Assembly (NCBI GenBank): GCA_016711405.1
Contig: JADJSZ010000065.1
Location: forward strand, 1-33,730
DNA length: 33,730 bases
DNA from: Candidatus Hadersleviella danica
GTDB taxonomy: Bacteria; Chloroflexota; Anaerolineae; Promineifilales; Promineifilaceae
Reading direction: 5' to 3'
Shown: positions 8,313 to 15,738 of the stretch, piece by piece
Layout of the letters: each line of letters starts with the position of its first letter
Position numbering within the stretch: the stretch's first letter is position 1
Translations under genes and position numbers: made by a program
The notes under the pieces: model-generated
The model's database searches: none
What the model saw: only the letters and a program-made list of their open reading frames with translations
What the model was told of the DNA's origin: nothing

Positions 8313-8783
8313 CTAATTACCAATAATGGTTTCGCCAAACATGCCTGCTTCGTAATGGCCAGCGATGTAACAGCCAAACTCATATTCGCCTGTTTCGTCG
8401 GCGGTAAAGCCAACAGTCACCGTCTCGCCTGCTTCGGCATGGGCGTGAAAGTTGAGTTCTTTAATGACAAGTTCGTGTTCGATAGCGCCTTCGTTGACGA
8501 GGACGATATTGACAGGTTCGCCTGCGGTCAGGCTGATTTGGGCGGGTTCGTAGCCAAATTCGGTGGCGATGATGCGGATTTCGGCCGCGCCGGGGATGGG
8601 TTCGGCCGAGTTATGGCTCTCTGCGCCATGTCCGCTGTGTTCATCCGAGCCAGCCATGTGCTCGGCCGTATTCTCTGTGGCAGGCATTTCTTCATGGGCA
8701 ACATGGCTGTCGCTGTGCGGTTCAGCGGCCGTGCATCCTAGCATGGTCATAGCAAAAACCAGCAAAATTATCAAACGAGTCAT
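8313..8783 (-). CDS. Cupredoxin-like copper-binding lipoprotein
   Basis: The start at 8783 is chosen because AGGAGT lies five bases upstream; an in-frame ATG at 8807 lacks one. The product (156 residues) has a lipoprotein signal (VFAMTMLGC) and a His/Met-rich linker (SDSHVAHEEM, EHMAGSDEHSGHG) likely to bind extracytoplasmic copper. A C-terminal cupredoxin fold follows, from PGAAEIRIIATEFGYEP to the end. Plausible type-1-like ligands are the His in AIEHELV, then Cys, His and Met in FGCYIAGHYEAGM, although the spacing differs from textbook plastocyanins. It sits between the copper chaperone and CopA, so it probably receives or buffers exported copper at the outer face of the membrane. It is not a nitrite reductase or oxidase subunit by size. 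Confidence 0.82.
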   Translation of the reverse strand: MTRLIILLVFAMTMLGCTAAEPHSDSHVAHEEMPATENTAEHMAGSDEHSGHGAESHNSAEPIPGAAEIRIIATEFGYEPAQISLTAGEPVNIVLVNEGAIEHELVIKELNFHAHAEAGETVTVGFTADETGEYEFGCYIAGHYEAGMFGETIIGN

Positions 8784-8860
8784 CGTCACTCCTATCGGGT
8801 TAATCATCAGATTAGAAAAGAGCGGAGAAGCCCGTCTGCTCCTCCGCTCCTCTGCCCTAC

Positions 8861-9094
8861 TTATACGGCCGATAATGCAATCACATTATCGCCAGCAGGT
8901 GGGTAGTTAATCTCTACCAGCAAGCTCTCGATTTGCTCCCAGTTGGCGGGGGCATCCCAAGAGACTGTCATCTGCTTGGTTTGGGAACTCGCCTTCACTT
9001 CGGTCACGCCGCCAAGGGCGCCGATTTCTTCGCGAATGGTGGCCTCGCAATGGCCACAGTTAATGCCGGGGATAGTAACGGTTTTGGTTTGCAT
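8861..9094 (-). CDS. copZ: CopZ-like heavy-metal-associated copper chaperone
   Basis: 77 residues forming one HMA ferredoxin-like domain. The metal loop reads GINCGHC, with both Cys of the CxxC motif but Ile-Asn in place of the more usual Met-Thr, and a His between the cysteines as in several bacterial CopZ proteins. In the known pathway it would bind cytoplasmic Cu(I) and pass it to CopA or to the CsoR repressor. AGGAGA lies eight bases upstream of the ATG. It is the second gene of the copper operon, about 90 bases after csoR, with a 7-nt array (AGAGGAT, AGAGTGT, AGAGATA) in the gap. Confidence 0.88.
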   Translation of the reverse strand: MQTKTVTIPGINCGHCEATIREEIGALGGVTEVKASSQTKQMTVSWDAPANWEQIESLLVEINYPPAGDNVIALSAV

Positions 9095-9121
9095 GGGTGT
9101 TCTCCTATCTGTGAGTTGTGT

Positions 9122-9178
9122 GGTAAAAGAGGATAGAGTGTAGAGATAGAGGGGGAACTTAGTCGGTCTCCCGTCTCT
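9122..9178. repeat. 7-nt AGAGATA-type array between csoR and copZ
   Basis: Units AGAGGAT, AGAGTGT, AGAGATA and GAGGGGG are followed by the complementary words GTCTCTATCTTTTGAC, giving an imperfect hairpin. Confidence 0.55.
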
Positions 9179-9187
9179 ATCTTTTGA

Positions 9188-9460
9188 CTAAATTTTGTTG
9201 CTCATCTCGAAAACGTTGGTGATTTCGGCCAACATGCGTTCGCGCTCGGCCGTGTCGTCGCCGCGCACGGCCGTAATCACACAACTGTGCAAATGCCCAT
9301 CCAAAATCAGGGCGTTGATTTTGTTCAGGGCGGCTTGCACCGCTTGCACTTGGCGGATGATGTCGATGCAGTAGGCATCTTCTTCCACCATGCGCTGGAT
9401 TCCTTTGAGGTGGCCAGCGGCGCTGGCGATACGGCGGGCGATGTCGGCGTTGTTTTCCAT
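9188..9460 (-). CDS. csoR: Copper-sensing repressor CsoR
   Basis: 90 residues, full length for the CsoR/RcnR/FrmR family, all helical. The Cu(I) ligand set is present: C31 (DAYCIDII), then H56 and C60 (DGHLHSC) with the CsoR-type H-x3-C spacing. That distinguishes it from formaldehyde sensors (FrmR) and persulfide sensors (CstR, which lack the His). Known members bind GC-rich pseudopalindromes as apo-tetramers and release DNA on binding Cu(I). Here a C-run/TAG/G-run palindrome overlaps the predicted transcription start, and the gene heads the operon csoR-copZ-cupredoxin-copA, so autorepression of copper export is expected. No clear Shine-Dalgarno precedes the ATG. Confidence 0.92.
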   Translation of the reverse strand: MENNADIARRIASAAGHLKGIQRMVEEDAYCIDIIRQVQAVQAALNKINALILDGHLHSCVITAVRGDDTAERERMLAEITNVFEMSNKI

Positions 9461-9472
9461 AGTGGGTGTTAT

Positions 9473-9526
9473 TGGTTATTCGTTATTGGTTATTCGCGTT
9501 ACCCAATAACCAATAACGAATAACCA
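9473..9526. repeat. Perfect 22-bp hairpin of GTTATTC/GTTATTG words in the csoR leader
   Basis: The left arm 9473-9494 pairs without mismatch with 9505-9526 across a 10-base loop. Each arm is built of three 7-nt words (TGGTTAT, TCGTTAT, TGGTTAT). It lies between the CsoR operator and the csoR start codon, so it should fold in the operon mRNA leader. Confidence 0.85.
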
Positions 9527-9540
9527 GTAACCCTTTTTTA

Positions 9541-9566
9541 ACCCCCTCCCCCTAGGGGGGGGTATG
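9541..9566. promoter_or_regulatory. Probable CsoR operator
   Basis: The segment reads ACCCCCTCCCCCTAG followed by a nine-G run and TAT. It is a GC-rich pseudopalindrome centred on CCCCCTAGGGGG with TA at the outer edges, the shape of known CsoR operators. It covers the expected transcription start of csoR. Confidence 0.7.
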
Positions 9567-9573
9567 TAATTCT

Positions 9574-9601
9574 ATTTTAGAGTGAAACGGCCGTTTGTCA
9601 A
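9574..9601 (-). promoter_or_regulatory. Promoter of the copper operon
   Basis: Minus-strand TTGACA (9601-9596) and TAAAAT (9579-9574) are 16 bases apart. The spacer contains ACGGCCGT. The CsoR operator starts about 8 bases downstream of the -10 box. Confidence 0.8.
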
Positions 9602-9610
9602 GCCCTGTGC

Positions 9611-9644
9611 GAAAAAAAAGCTCGCCAGTGGGGCTGGCGAGCTT
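9611..9644 (-). terminator. Rho-independent terminator of the LamG-protein operon
   Basis: The 11-bp stem AAGCTCGCCAG/CTGGCGAGCTT (9618-9628 with 9634-9644, loop of 5) is followed by eight T on the minus strand. It lies immediately before the csoR promoter. Confidence 0.93.
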
Positions 9645-9673
9645 GTGTTTTGGGGTGAGTCTCAGCAATACGG

Positions 9674-10651
9674 CTACGCTGTTGGGCGGCGGCGCAGGGC
9701 GATGAGGCTGACAACAGCCATGCTGGTGGTGAGCAAGATGAGCCACGGAAGCACGGCCGCTGGCTGGCCAATCCCTTGCCCACTGAGCGAAACGGCCAAC
9801 GGGCCGAAACAATCGGTGATGTGGGCATTGATTTGGCCAGAGGTAAGGGCGGCATTGTACATGGCAAACTCATCAATGCGGCCGTTGAAGAAATTAGCTG
9901 TTGTATCGTTCGCCGCTGAATTATGGTAACGGGTTCCTCCGCTGGTGCGAGCAATGCCTGTATCATCAGTATGGGCAAACAGCCGCCCAATTCCTGTCGC
10001 TTGGCCAATTTGGACACCATTAACATACCCAGTTAAGGTTCCTGTAAATCCAGCGGCCGAGCCTTGCATCACCAGAGCGACATGATAAACGGTGTTGGCG
10101 GAAATAGTGGTGGTGATAAAAGACGGCCCCCAAGGGGAACTGGCGCCTGCATCATCGTTGTTTACATTCCAACCACCAAGGTATAAGGTGGTGTCCTGTA
10201 GATAGATATTTAGACCACGGGTAAACCCTCCTTCCTCCCAAAGTAGTTGACGGCCGACTGTATCACCTGCCCCAAAAATAAATTCGATGGTGCGGTTTTG
10301 GTAAGGCCCCCCTGTGTTAATAGAGGCATTATCGGGAATGGCAACGAGTGAATTGGTTCCATTGAAGTTGACGGCCGTGTTCGCATCATTGGCTACCAAA
10401 CTGGTAGCACCAAACGTTGCATTGGTGTAAGTGCCGTTAACAGCCGCCCCCAAGGAGCCGCTGTTGACAGCGGGGTTTCCCGCATCGCCCATGCGGTAAT
10501 AGACAATGGGGCTATCGGCCAAAATCCCAGTGGGGTAATCGCCACTGTTGGTGCAAGCGGCCGAAACAGGTGGGGCAGGGCGCAAGGCTACGGCCGCTAA
10601 CAGACCGATTAGGGTAATGGCTAGAATGGAAAAGCGAAACATTTTGTTCAT
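9674..10651 (-). CDS. Secreted LamG-domain surface protein with C-terminal anchor
   Basis: 325 residues: a signal peptide (to about VSA, residue 31), then a concanavalin-like LamG/laminin-G-3 domain. The domain is recognised from SPIVYYRMGD, the NFNGTNSLVAIPDN strand, TVYHVALVMQG and the closing FNGRIDEFAMYNAALTSGQI. The domain typically binds sugars or matrix components. The C-terminus has a short motif AVSLSG, a hydrophobic membrane segment (about 28 residues) and an Arg cluster (ALRRRP), an anchor or sorting layout shared with its neighbour. AGGAGA lies close upstream of the ATG, and the gap to the preceding gene is 12 bases, so the two form an operon. Ligand unknown. Confidence 0.85.
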   Translation of the reverse strand: MNKMFRFSILAITLIGLLAAVALRPAPPVSAACTNSGDYPTGILADSPIVYYRMGDAGNPAVNSGSLGAAVNGTYTNATFGATSLVANDANTAVNFNGTNSLVAIPDNASINTGGPYQNRTIEFIFGAGDTVGRQLLWEEGGFTRGLNIYLQDTTLYLGGWNVNNDDAGASSPWGPSFITTTISANTVYHVALVMQGSAAGFTGTLTGYVNGVQIGQATGIGRLFAHTDDTGIARTSGGTRYHNSAANDTTANFFNGRIDEFAMYNAALTSGQINAHITDCFGPLAVSLSGQGIGQPAAVLPWLILLTTSMAVVSLIALRRRPTA

Positions 10652-10663
10652 AGGTGGGTCTCC

Positions 10664-11599
10664 TTAAAAAATAGGGGCACGACGGCGCAAGGCCACGGCT
10701 GTACCTGCGGTGAGTAAAGTGGCAGGGATGAGCAGGAACCACGCGGCAGAGCCAACGGCCGTGCTCCACCCACTGAGCGATACGGCCGTGGGGTGACACC
10801 CACTCCCACCGCCGGGCACAAAAATTGTGTTCAGGGTGCTGATGGGCATAATGCTGTAGTAAACGCGAAAATCGTCAATCACGCCTTGGAAATCGGCCGT
10901 GCCTGTGCTGGCATCGTGGCGACGGGTATTGCCATTCACTCCCCCAATCGCATTGGCGTTTGTGCCATTGTTTGTCGCCCCAATCCCTGTGGTAGAAGTC
11001 ACCGTGCTATTCACGTAAAGTGTCAGCACACCTGTGGCGGCAGGGTCATATTGCAATACGGCAAAATAAGTATTACCTGCTGTAACAGGCAAACTTAAAA
11101 AAGAGAGCGTTGTATCATTCTTCCAGACACCACCATATAACGTGCCATTCTGAATATACATTCCCGCGCCATTGGTGGCCCCGCCGTGTTCCCAAATTTG
11201 GCGGTTGCCTGTAGTTGTGGTGGCATTAAACCAAATCATGTAAGTACGCAGTTGGGTGGCTTGTCCTGCATTTAGGTTAGTGCCACCCGCATGAGAATTC
11301 ATATTCATACGGTCGCCTGTCCCATCGAGCGTGACGGCGTTATCGCCCCCTACAGTGAGGGCGGGAGCCACGGCCGCATTACCCGCATACGTAAAATTAC
11401 CTGCCCCCACTTGGGTTCCCGAGTTTACATTGGGCGAATTATTGAGCGAATAGGCATAGGCGGGGTTGGCGGGGTAGCTGGCACAGCCATAAGCTGTTTG
11501 GGTGGGGGTGAAGATAGCCCATGCGGTCATCCCCCAAATGACGAGCAATGCGCCCCCCACGAATAAAGAACGAGTCCAAGAATTGTGTTTGTGATTCAT
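10664..11599 (-). CDS. Second LamG-domain surface protein with the same C-terminal anchor
   Basis: I chose the start at 11599 (MNHKHNSW) because GAGGTG precedes it; an upstream in-frame ATG exists at 11614. About 311 residues. A membrane or signal segment (FVGGALLVIWGMTAWAIF) is followed by a LamG-type domain (ALTVGGDNAVTLDGTGDRMN, TYFAVLQYDP, then FQGVIDDFRVYYSIM). The C-terminus repeats the neighbour's layout: Cys, TAVSLSG, a hydrophobic segment and ALRRRAPIF. The paralogue follows 12 bases downstream, so this is a tandem pair of surface proteins. Possible role in attachment or glycan binding, inferred from the fold only. Confidence 0.82.
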   Translation of the reverse strand: MNHKHNSWTRSLFVGGALLVIWGMTAWAIFTPTQTAYGCASYPANPAYAYSLNNSPNVNSGTQVGAGNFTYAGNAAVAPALTVGGDNAVTLDGTGDRMNMNSHAGGTNLNAGQATQLRTYMIWFNATTTTGNRQIWEHGGATNGAGMYIQNGTLYGGVWKNDTTLSFLSLPVTAGNTYFAVLQYDPAATGVLTLYVNSTVTSTTGIGATNNGTNANAIGGVNGNTRRHDASTGTADFQGVIDDFRVYYSIMPISTLNTIFVPGGGSGCHPTAVSLSGWSTAVGSAAWFLLIPATLLTAGTAVALRRRAPIF

Positions 11600-11653
11600 G
11601 TTGCACCTCAACAATGGAAAATAGAACTAGGGTGAATATAAGAAGTTAGTCCC

Positions 11654-11659
11654 ATTATA
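11654..11659 (-). promoter_or_regulatory. Possible -10 box of the LamG operon
   Basis: Minus-strand TATAAT lies about 55 bases upstream of the start at 11599. I see no convincing -35 hexamer at the right distance. A CCAAATTTGG palindrome stands about a dozen bases upstream of it. Confidence 0.35.
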
Positions 11660-11766
11660 CGAGGGTTAACCGCCAAATTTGGTTCTAATTCGGTTAGAAA
11701 ACACCAACGGCCGTGGAGTTCACCCACGGCCGCTGGCTTTTCAGGAGAGGTGCAGAAAGGCCATAG

Positions 11767-12458
11767 CTAGGGGCGACCACGGCCGTTGCCATTGCCGTTG
11801 TTGCCGTTTCCATTGCCATTGCCGTTGTTGCCATTGTTGCCTTGTCCGCCTGCATCAGGGGGGCGGCCATTCGGCCATTCCCGTTGCCATTGCCATTCCC
11901 GTTGCCATTGTTCGGGGTATGACCACGAATATCAAATGCTTGCCGAATTTCGCCCCAGCCCATGCCACTGGCACGCATGGCGAAAATCTCCGTCACGGCC
12001 ACACCCGTTTCCACACTCAGGCTATACGCTTGGTCAATCTCCCCAAAGCCATAGCCCGCACAGAACCAAGCCATAATTTCCTCATAAGGCACGCTGTATT
12101 GATTTGCCAAATCCTGCCCGCGTGGGTGGGGATTCGCCCCTGTGCAACCTTCGCTGGGTGTCGGCTCGGGGGTTACGGTGGGGGTGATGGTTCCCGTGGC
12201 CGTGGGGGTTGTGGTGGCGGTTATCGTGCCTGTGGGTGTGGCTGTCACTGTAGGTAGAGGTGTGGTGGTAGGTGTGGCTACTGTGGCTGTTGGCGTTACG
12301 GTGGCCGTTAGGGGCAGTGTCGCCGTAGGGGTGATGATGGGGGTAGTCGTGATTTGTGCGCCGGGTTCGCCGCCCTCTACAGGGGTGCAAGCGGCCGTGG
12401 CCGTGAGCAGACCCAGCCCCGCTACCAGCCAAAGTATGGCTAACAAACGATTAAACAT
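11767..12458 (-). CDS. Lipoprotein with Thr/Pro linker, helical repeat domain and Gly-Asn repeat tail (frameshifted)
   Basis: Start at 12458 with AGGAGA eight bases upstream. The signal peptide ends in a lipobox (LLTATAAC). A Thr/Pro-rich linker of about 70 residues leads to a compact domain containing ANPHPRGQDLANQYSVPYEE, then FCAGYGFGEIDQAYSLSVET and FAMRASGMGWGEIRQAF, a repeat of the type G-x-G-x-G-E-I that I have no name for. The tail is a Gly-Asn repeat. The uninterrupted frame derails at about 11870. A one-base shift restores GRPPDAGGQG and a further long GN/NNG repeat ending at a stop at 11767, so the natural end is taken there. The open frame otherwise runs to 11694. Cell-surface location inferred; function unknown. 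Confidence 0.7.
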
Positions 12459-12569
12459 GATATTTCTCCTTGGTTTAGATAGGTGAAAAATGAACAAGAA
12501 AGGTGTTGGCCTTCCTTTTATCTTTCCTTTTCCTACCTGACACTCCCTTTAACGGGATGGGCTGGGGAA

Positions 12570-12598
12570 TGTTACAGGCACGGCCGATGGGCTATAAT
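12570..12598 (+). promoter_or_regulatory. Promoter of the SH3-domain gene
   Basis: TATAAT at 12593-12598 with TGTTAC 17 bases upstream. The -35 match is weak. CGGCCG lies in the spacer. Confidence 0.55.
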
Positions 12599-12599
12599 T

Positions 12600-12636
12600 T
12601 GAGAAAGAGAAGAGAGAAGAGAGAATAATGAATAAT
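12600..12636. repeat. 7-nt array GAAGAGA/GAATAAT across a start codon
   Basis: Units AGAAAGA, GAAGAGA, GAAGAGA, GAATAAT and GAATAAT run across the ATG at 12628, so the array supplies the purine-rich ribosome-binding region and the first codons (MNN). Confidence 0.6.
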
Positions 12637-13649
12637 TCGCGCACAGTTGGTTTGGTTTTGATTGGTGGAGCGGCGTTGTTGTTGCTCGGCTTGGCTTTGG
12701 GCTTGCTGGTCACAGGGGGGGGAGAGGGACCAACGGCCGTGGTGGTCGTGGTCACGGCTCCCGTGTCATTGCCGAAAGCACGGCCGCAGAAATAGCCATT
12801 GTCACCCCCACGTCTCCCAGCGTGACCGCTGGCTTGGCCATGCCGCCCACCCTCGATATTCCCACCGCCACCCCCAGCCAAACGCCCACCTCCACCCTAA
12901 CACCCATCCCCACCAACACCCCCACACCTACCGAGACACCTATCGCCACCGAAACCCCTACCCCTACCGAAACGCCGACGGAAACGCCAACCCCCACTCC
13001 CAGCCCGACGGCGACACGGGTGGGGCCGCTGGCGCGGGCCACGGCCGAGGCGGGCTTTTTTGCAGGGCCGGGGGCGAGTTTCGGCCGTCGCAACTATTTT
13101 GCGCGGCTGGATGAACAAGTGGTGGTGTTGGGAGTCTCCGAAGATGGGCAATGGTGGCATGTCATCAGCAACGCCAATAGCTATGAGGGGTGGGTATCGG
13201 CGCGGCTTTTTGAACTGGAGGCGGGGGATGTAGCGACCTTGGAAGTATCTGAATTTCGGGCAACCCCCAGTGCGGCGGGGCAGACGGGGGGCACCCCGAC
13301 CACGGCCGCCAGCGGCCCACCTCCCCAAACCACGGCCGTGGCTCTGTGGAACCACCTCAGTGAAACATCCCGTGGCAACGGCGATGGCTCATGGCGCACC
13401 GAATTGCTCGTGCGCGTGCCTACGGGTGGCTCCTACCAATTTACTTTTGCCACTATGGTCAAAAGCGCCACCAAAACCATCACCAACGAAGGTGGGTTAG
13501 ACACCTACAAACTCGTGCTGAGTGGCATGGGCTGTGCTGGCCCCTATTTGGCCGACCTCATCGTCCTGCAAAATGGGGCGCAAATGGTTGTCAAAAACGA
13601 ATTTACCCAGCAAACAGGCCCTGTCTTCATCCAATACACTTGTAATTAG
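12628..13649 (+). CDS. Membrane-anchored SH3-like envelope protein (frameshifted)
   Basis: The ATG at 12628 opens MNNSRTVGLVLIGGAALLLL, a single membrane anchor. The frame breaks near 12765 (within GTGTCATTGCCG) and a one-base shift gives IAESTAAEIAIVTPTSPS, joining the frame that ends at 13649. Then come a Thr/Pro linker of about 60 residues, a bacterial SH3-like domain (GPLARATAEAGFFAGPGASF, then QWWHVISNANSYEGWVSARL) and a C-terminal beta-rich region of about 120 residues with two Cys (GMGCAGPYLADLIVL, IQYTCN). SH3b domains in exported proteins commonly bind peptidoglycan or other wall polymers. It is divergent from the Gly-Asn lipoprotein. The C-terminal region is unrecognised. Confidence 0.78.
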
Positions 13650-13724
13650 CGGGTCAGCTAGTCAGCCAGTCAGCTAGCCAGCCAAGAAACTGATAAGCTG
13701 AAATGCTGACAAGCTAACGCTAAC
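13649..13724. repeat. Array of GTCAGCTA/GTCAGCCA words
   Basis: Directly behind the stop codon run GTCAGCTA, GTCAGCCA and GTCAGCTAGCCAGCC, then the partly complementary ATAAGCTGAAATGCTGAC. It forms an imperfect hairpin downstream of the SH3 gene. Confidence 0.6.
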
Positions 13725-13753
13725 TTGTTTGTAAGGGCAGTTTCCCCTATAAT
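13725..13753 (+). promoter_or_regulatory. Promoter of the small unknown gene
   Basis: TTGTTT (13725-13730), a 17-base spacer and TATAAT (13748-13753), about 118 bases upstream of the start at 13871. Confidence 0.65.
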
Positions 13754-13870
13754 GTTGAGTGAAGAAATCGTAAAAAACGTTGATTGATGGGCTATTGATT
13801 CAATCAAGAAGGTAATTATTGACCAATTACCCATTGCCCATGCAGATTTGAGCCAAGGTAATTGCACCTA

Positions 13871-14149
13871 ATGAGTGAAACCAACAACACCAATGCGATT
13901 GTGTACGATGGCGAAAGCGGCCGTAAACTGGCCCTCATCGTGCTAAATGGCTATAACATTGCCGCTGGTGGGCCGCTGGGCAAAAGCGGGGCCATGCGGA
14001 GCTTCAAAATCCTCAAAGGCAATTTGTGGGATGAGTGGAGTGAACGCCGTTCGCTCATGGTTCGCGCCGAAGACGGCCGCACGGCCGATGCCCGCGTCGC
14101 CGCCCTCCCCGCCGAAGAAAACAGCTCTGGCCTCATCGAATTCATCTAA
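13871..14149 (+). CDS. Small protein of unknown function (92 residues)
   Basis: Starts MSETNNTNAIVYDGESGRKL and ends SSGLIEFI. It has no signal peptide, no membrane segment and no Cys. Alternating hydrophobic stretches (LALIVLNGYNIAAGG, SFKILKGNL) suggest a small beta-rich cytoplasmic domain followed by a charged segment (DEWSERRSLMVRAEDGR). It is flanked by its own promoter and its own terminator, so it is a monocistronic unit just upstream of glgA. The codon use and CGGCCG content match the neighbours, which supports a real gene. I do not recognise the family. Confidence 0.65.
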   Translation: MSETNNTNAIVYDGESGRKLALIVLNGYNIAAGGPLGKSGAMRSFKILKGNLWDEWSERRSLMVRAEDGRTADARVAALPAEENSSGLIEFI

Positions 14150-14179
14150 CCCTACCCCTCCAACCATCTACCACCCATT

Positions 14180-14209
14180 AAGCTCTGCCTCTGCCAGAGC
14201 TTTTTTTTT
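14180..14209 (+). terminator. Rho-independent terminator before glgA
   Basis: AAGCTCTG (14180-14187) pairs with CAGAGCTT (14195-14202) across a 7-base loop, followed by nine T. Confidence 0.9.
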
Positions 14210-14223
14210 AGAAGGAAACTGCC

Positions 14224-15661
14224 GTGAAAATACTATTCCTCAGTGCCGAAGTTGAACCATTTGCCAAGCGAGGGGGGCTGGGCGATGTCGCAGGTTCGTT
14301 GCCCAAAGCGTTGGCCGCCTTGGGGCACGATGTGCGGGTAATGATGCCCGCTTATGGGCCGATTGAGGAGGGGTATCACAGCGGCCGTTTCGACATCCAG
14401 CCCATTGGCCAAGCCTTTAATGTGCCCATGGGGCCACACAACATCACCACGGGCGCGTTTGAGGGCAAACTGCCCAACTCCAGAAGTCCCCATCTACTTT
14501 ATCGCCGAGCGCAATTTGCTCGGTCGGCCGTCGGTCTACGGCTACGAAGACGATGCCTACCGCTTCGCTTTTTTCAGCCGTGCCGCCTTGGAGCTTTCCG
14601 TGGTGGTGCAGGGTTGGCGGCCTGATGTGCTCCACGCCCACGATTGGCACACTGCCCCCGCCATCACATGGTTGGCCACGGCCGGCACGGCCGACCCACG
14701 CTTCCGGGGCATCCCCACCCTCTTCACCATCCACAATTTGGCCCACCAAGGGCAAACCGATTGGGAAATTTTCCAGCACATGGGCATCCTCACCCACGCC
14801 CTGCACGAAGAGCCATTTGGGGCGGTCAATTTCATGGCGCGGGGTATTTACCACGCCACCAAAATCAACACCGTCAGCCCCACCTATGCCGACGAAATTA
14901 TGACCACCGCTGGTGGCGGGAGCGTTTCGGGTCTGCTCCGCCATCGCCATTACGACGTACACGGCCTGCTCAACGGGCTGGATTACGACACATGGAACCC
15001 CGCCACCGACCCCCTATTGGCGCAAAATTTCACGGCCGAAACCCTGCCCGACCGCGCCGAGAACAAACGCGCCCTGCAAGCCAAACTCGGCCTGCCCCAA
15101 CGGGACAACGTCCCCCTGCTGGGCATGGTTTCGCGGCTCGATTGGCAAAAAGGGTTGGATTTAATGGTGGAGGCGATGCACAGGCTGATGAACAACTATG
15201 CGGGCGAGGCGCAATTTGTCTTGCTGGGCAGTGGCGACCCCCATTTTGAGCATATCATGGCGCAAATGGCCAGTTACCACTCCTCCAAGCTCAAACCCAT
15301 TTTCGCCTATCGCGCCGATTTAGCCCCGCTGATTTACGGCGGCACCGACATGTTCCTGATGCCCTCCCGCTTCGAGCCGTGCGGCTTGGGGCAACTCATC
15401 GCCATGCGTTATGGCTCCGTGCCCGTTGTGCGGGCCACGGGCGGGCTGGCCGATACGGTCACCGAGGGGCAAACGGGCTTTTTGTTCCACGATTATTCGG
15501 CCGATGCTTTCTGGGATGCCATCGCCCGCGCCATTTATGTGTACAACGTGGACAAACCCCGCTGGGCCGAAATCCAAACAAATGGGCTGACGACCGATTT
15601 TTCGTGGGAACGCTCGGCCAAACATTACCAAACGCTCTACGAATGGGCATTGACGCGGTAG
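14224..15661 (+). CDS. glgA: Glycogen synthase, ADP-glucose type (GT5; one frameshift)
   Basis: Transfers glucose from ADP-glucose to the growing alpha-1,4-glucan. The GTG at 14224 has AAGGAA upstream and begins MKILFLSAEVEPFAKRGGLG, the GT5 N-terminus with the substrate-binding K-x-G-G-L variant (here K-R-G-G-L). Other landmarks are HAHDWHTA, the FTIHNLAHQG segment, LNGLDYDTWNP, LGMVSRLDWQKGLDL and the C-terminal catalytic EPCGLGQLIAMRYGSVPVV with GGLADTV. The frame breaks at about 14480: FEGKLPNS must continue as EVPIYFIAERNLLGRPSVYG in the next frame. One inserted or lost base restores a full protein of about 478 residues. The gene follows a strong terminator, so it must use a promoter between 14150 and 14224 that I cannot identify, or read-through. 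Confidence 0.93.
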
Positions 15662-15735
15662 TTACTGGTTACTGGTTATTCGTTATTGGGTTATTGACCC
15701 CAGTAACGAATAACCAATAACGAATAACGAGTAAC
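15661..15735. repeat. GTTACTG/GTTATTC 7-nt array with inverted second half
   Basis: Units GTTACTG, GTTACTG, GTTATTC and GTTATTG are followed, after GACCC, by the complementary words CAGTAAC, GAATAAC, CAATAAC, GAATAAC and GAGTAAC. It fills the whole gap between the glgA stop and the next start. Confidence 0.85.
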
Positions 15736-15738
15736 TCT

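Noticed and set aside
8861..9094. Mercury-binding MerP identity for the HMA protein
   Set aside because: No signal peptide, and the context is a CsoR/CopA copper operon.
11780..11920. GGCAATGGCAAC-type repeats as a CRISPR or minisatellite locus
   Set aside because: They code for a Gly-Asn repeat in the lipoprotein tail once one frameshift is corrected.
12142..12486. Val/Gly-rich plus-strand open frame at 12142-12486
   Set aside because: Mirror of the Thr/Pro-rich linker of the minus-strand lipoprotein.
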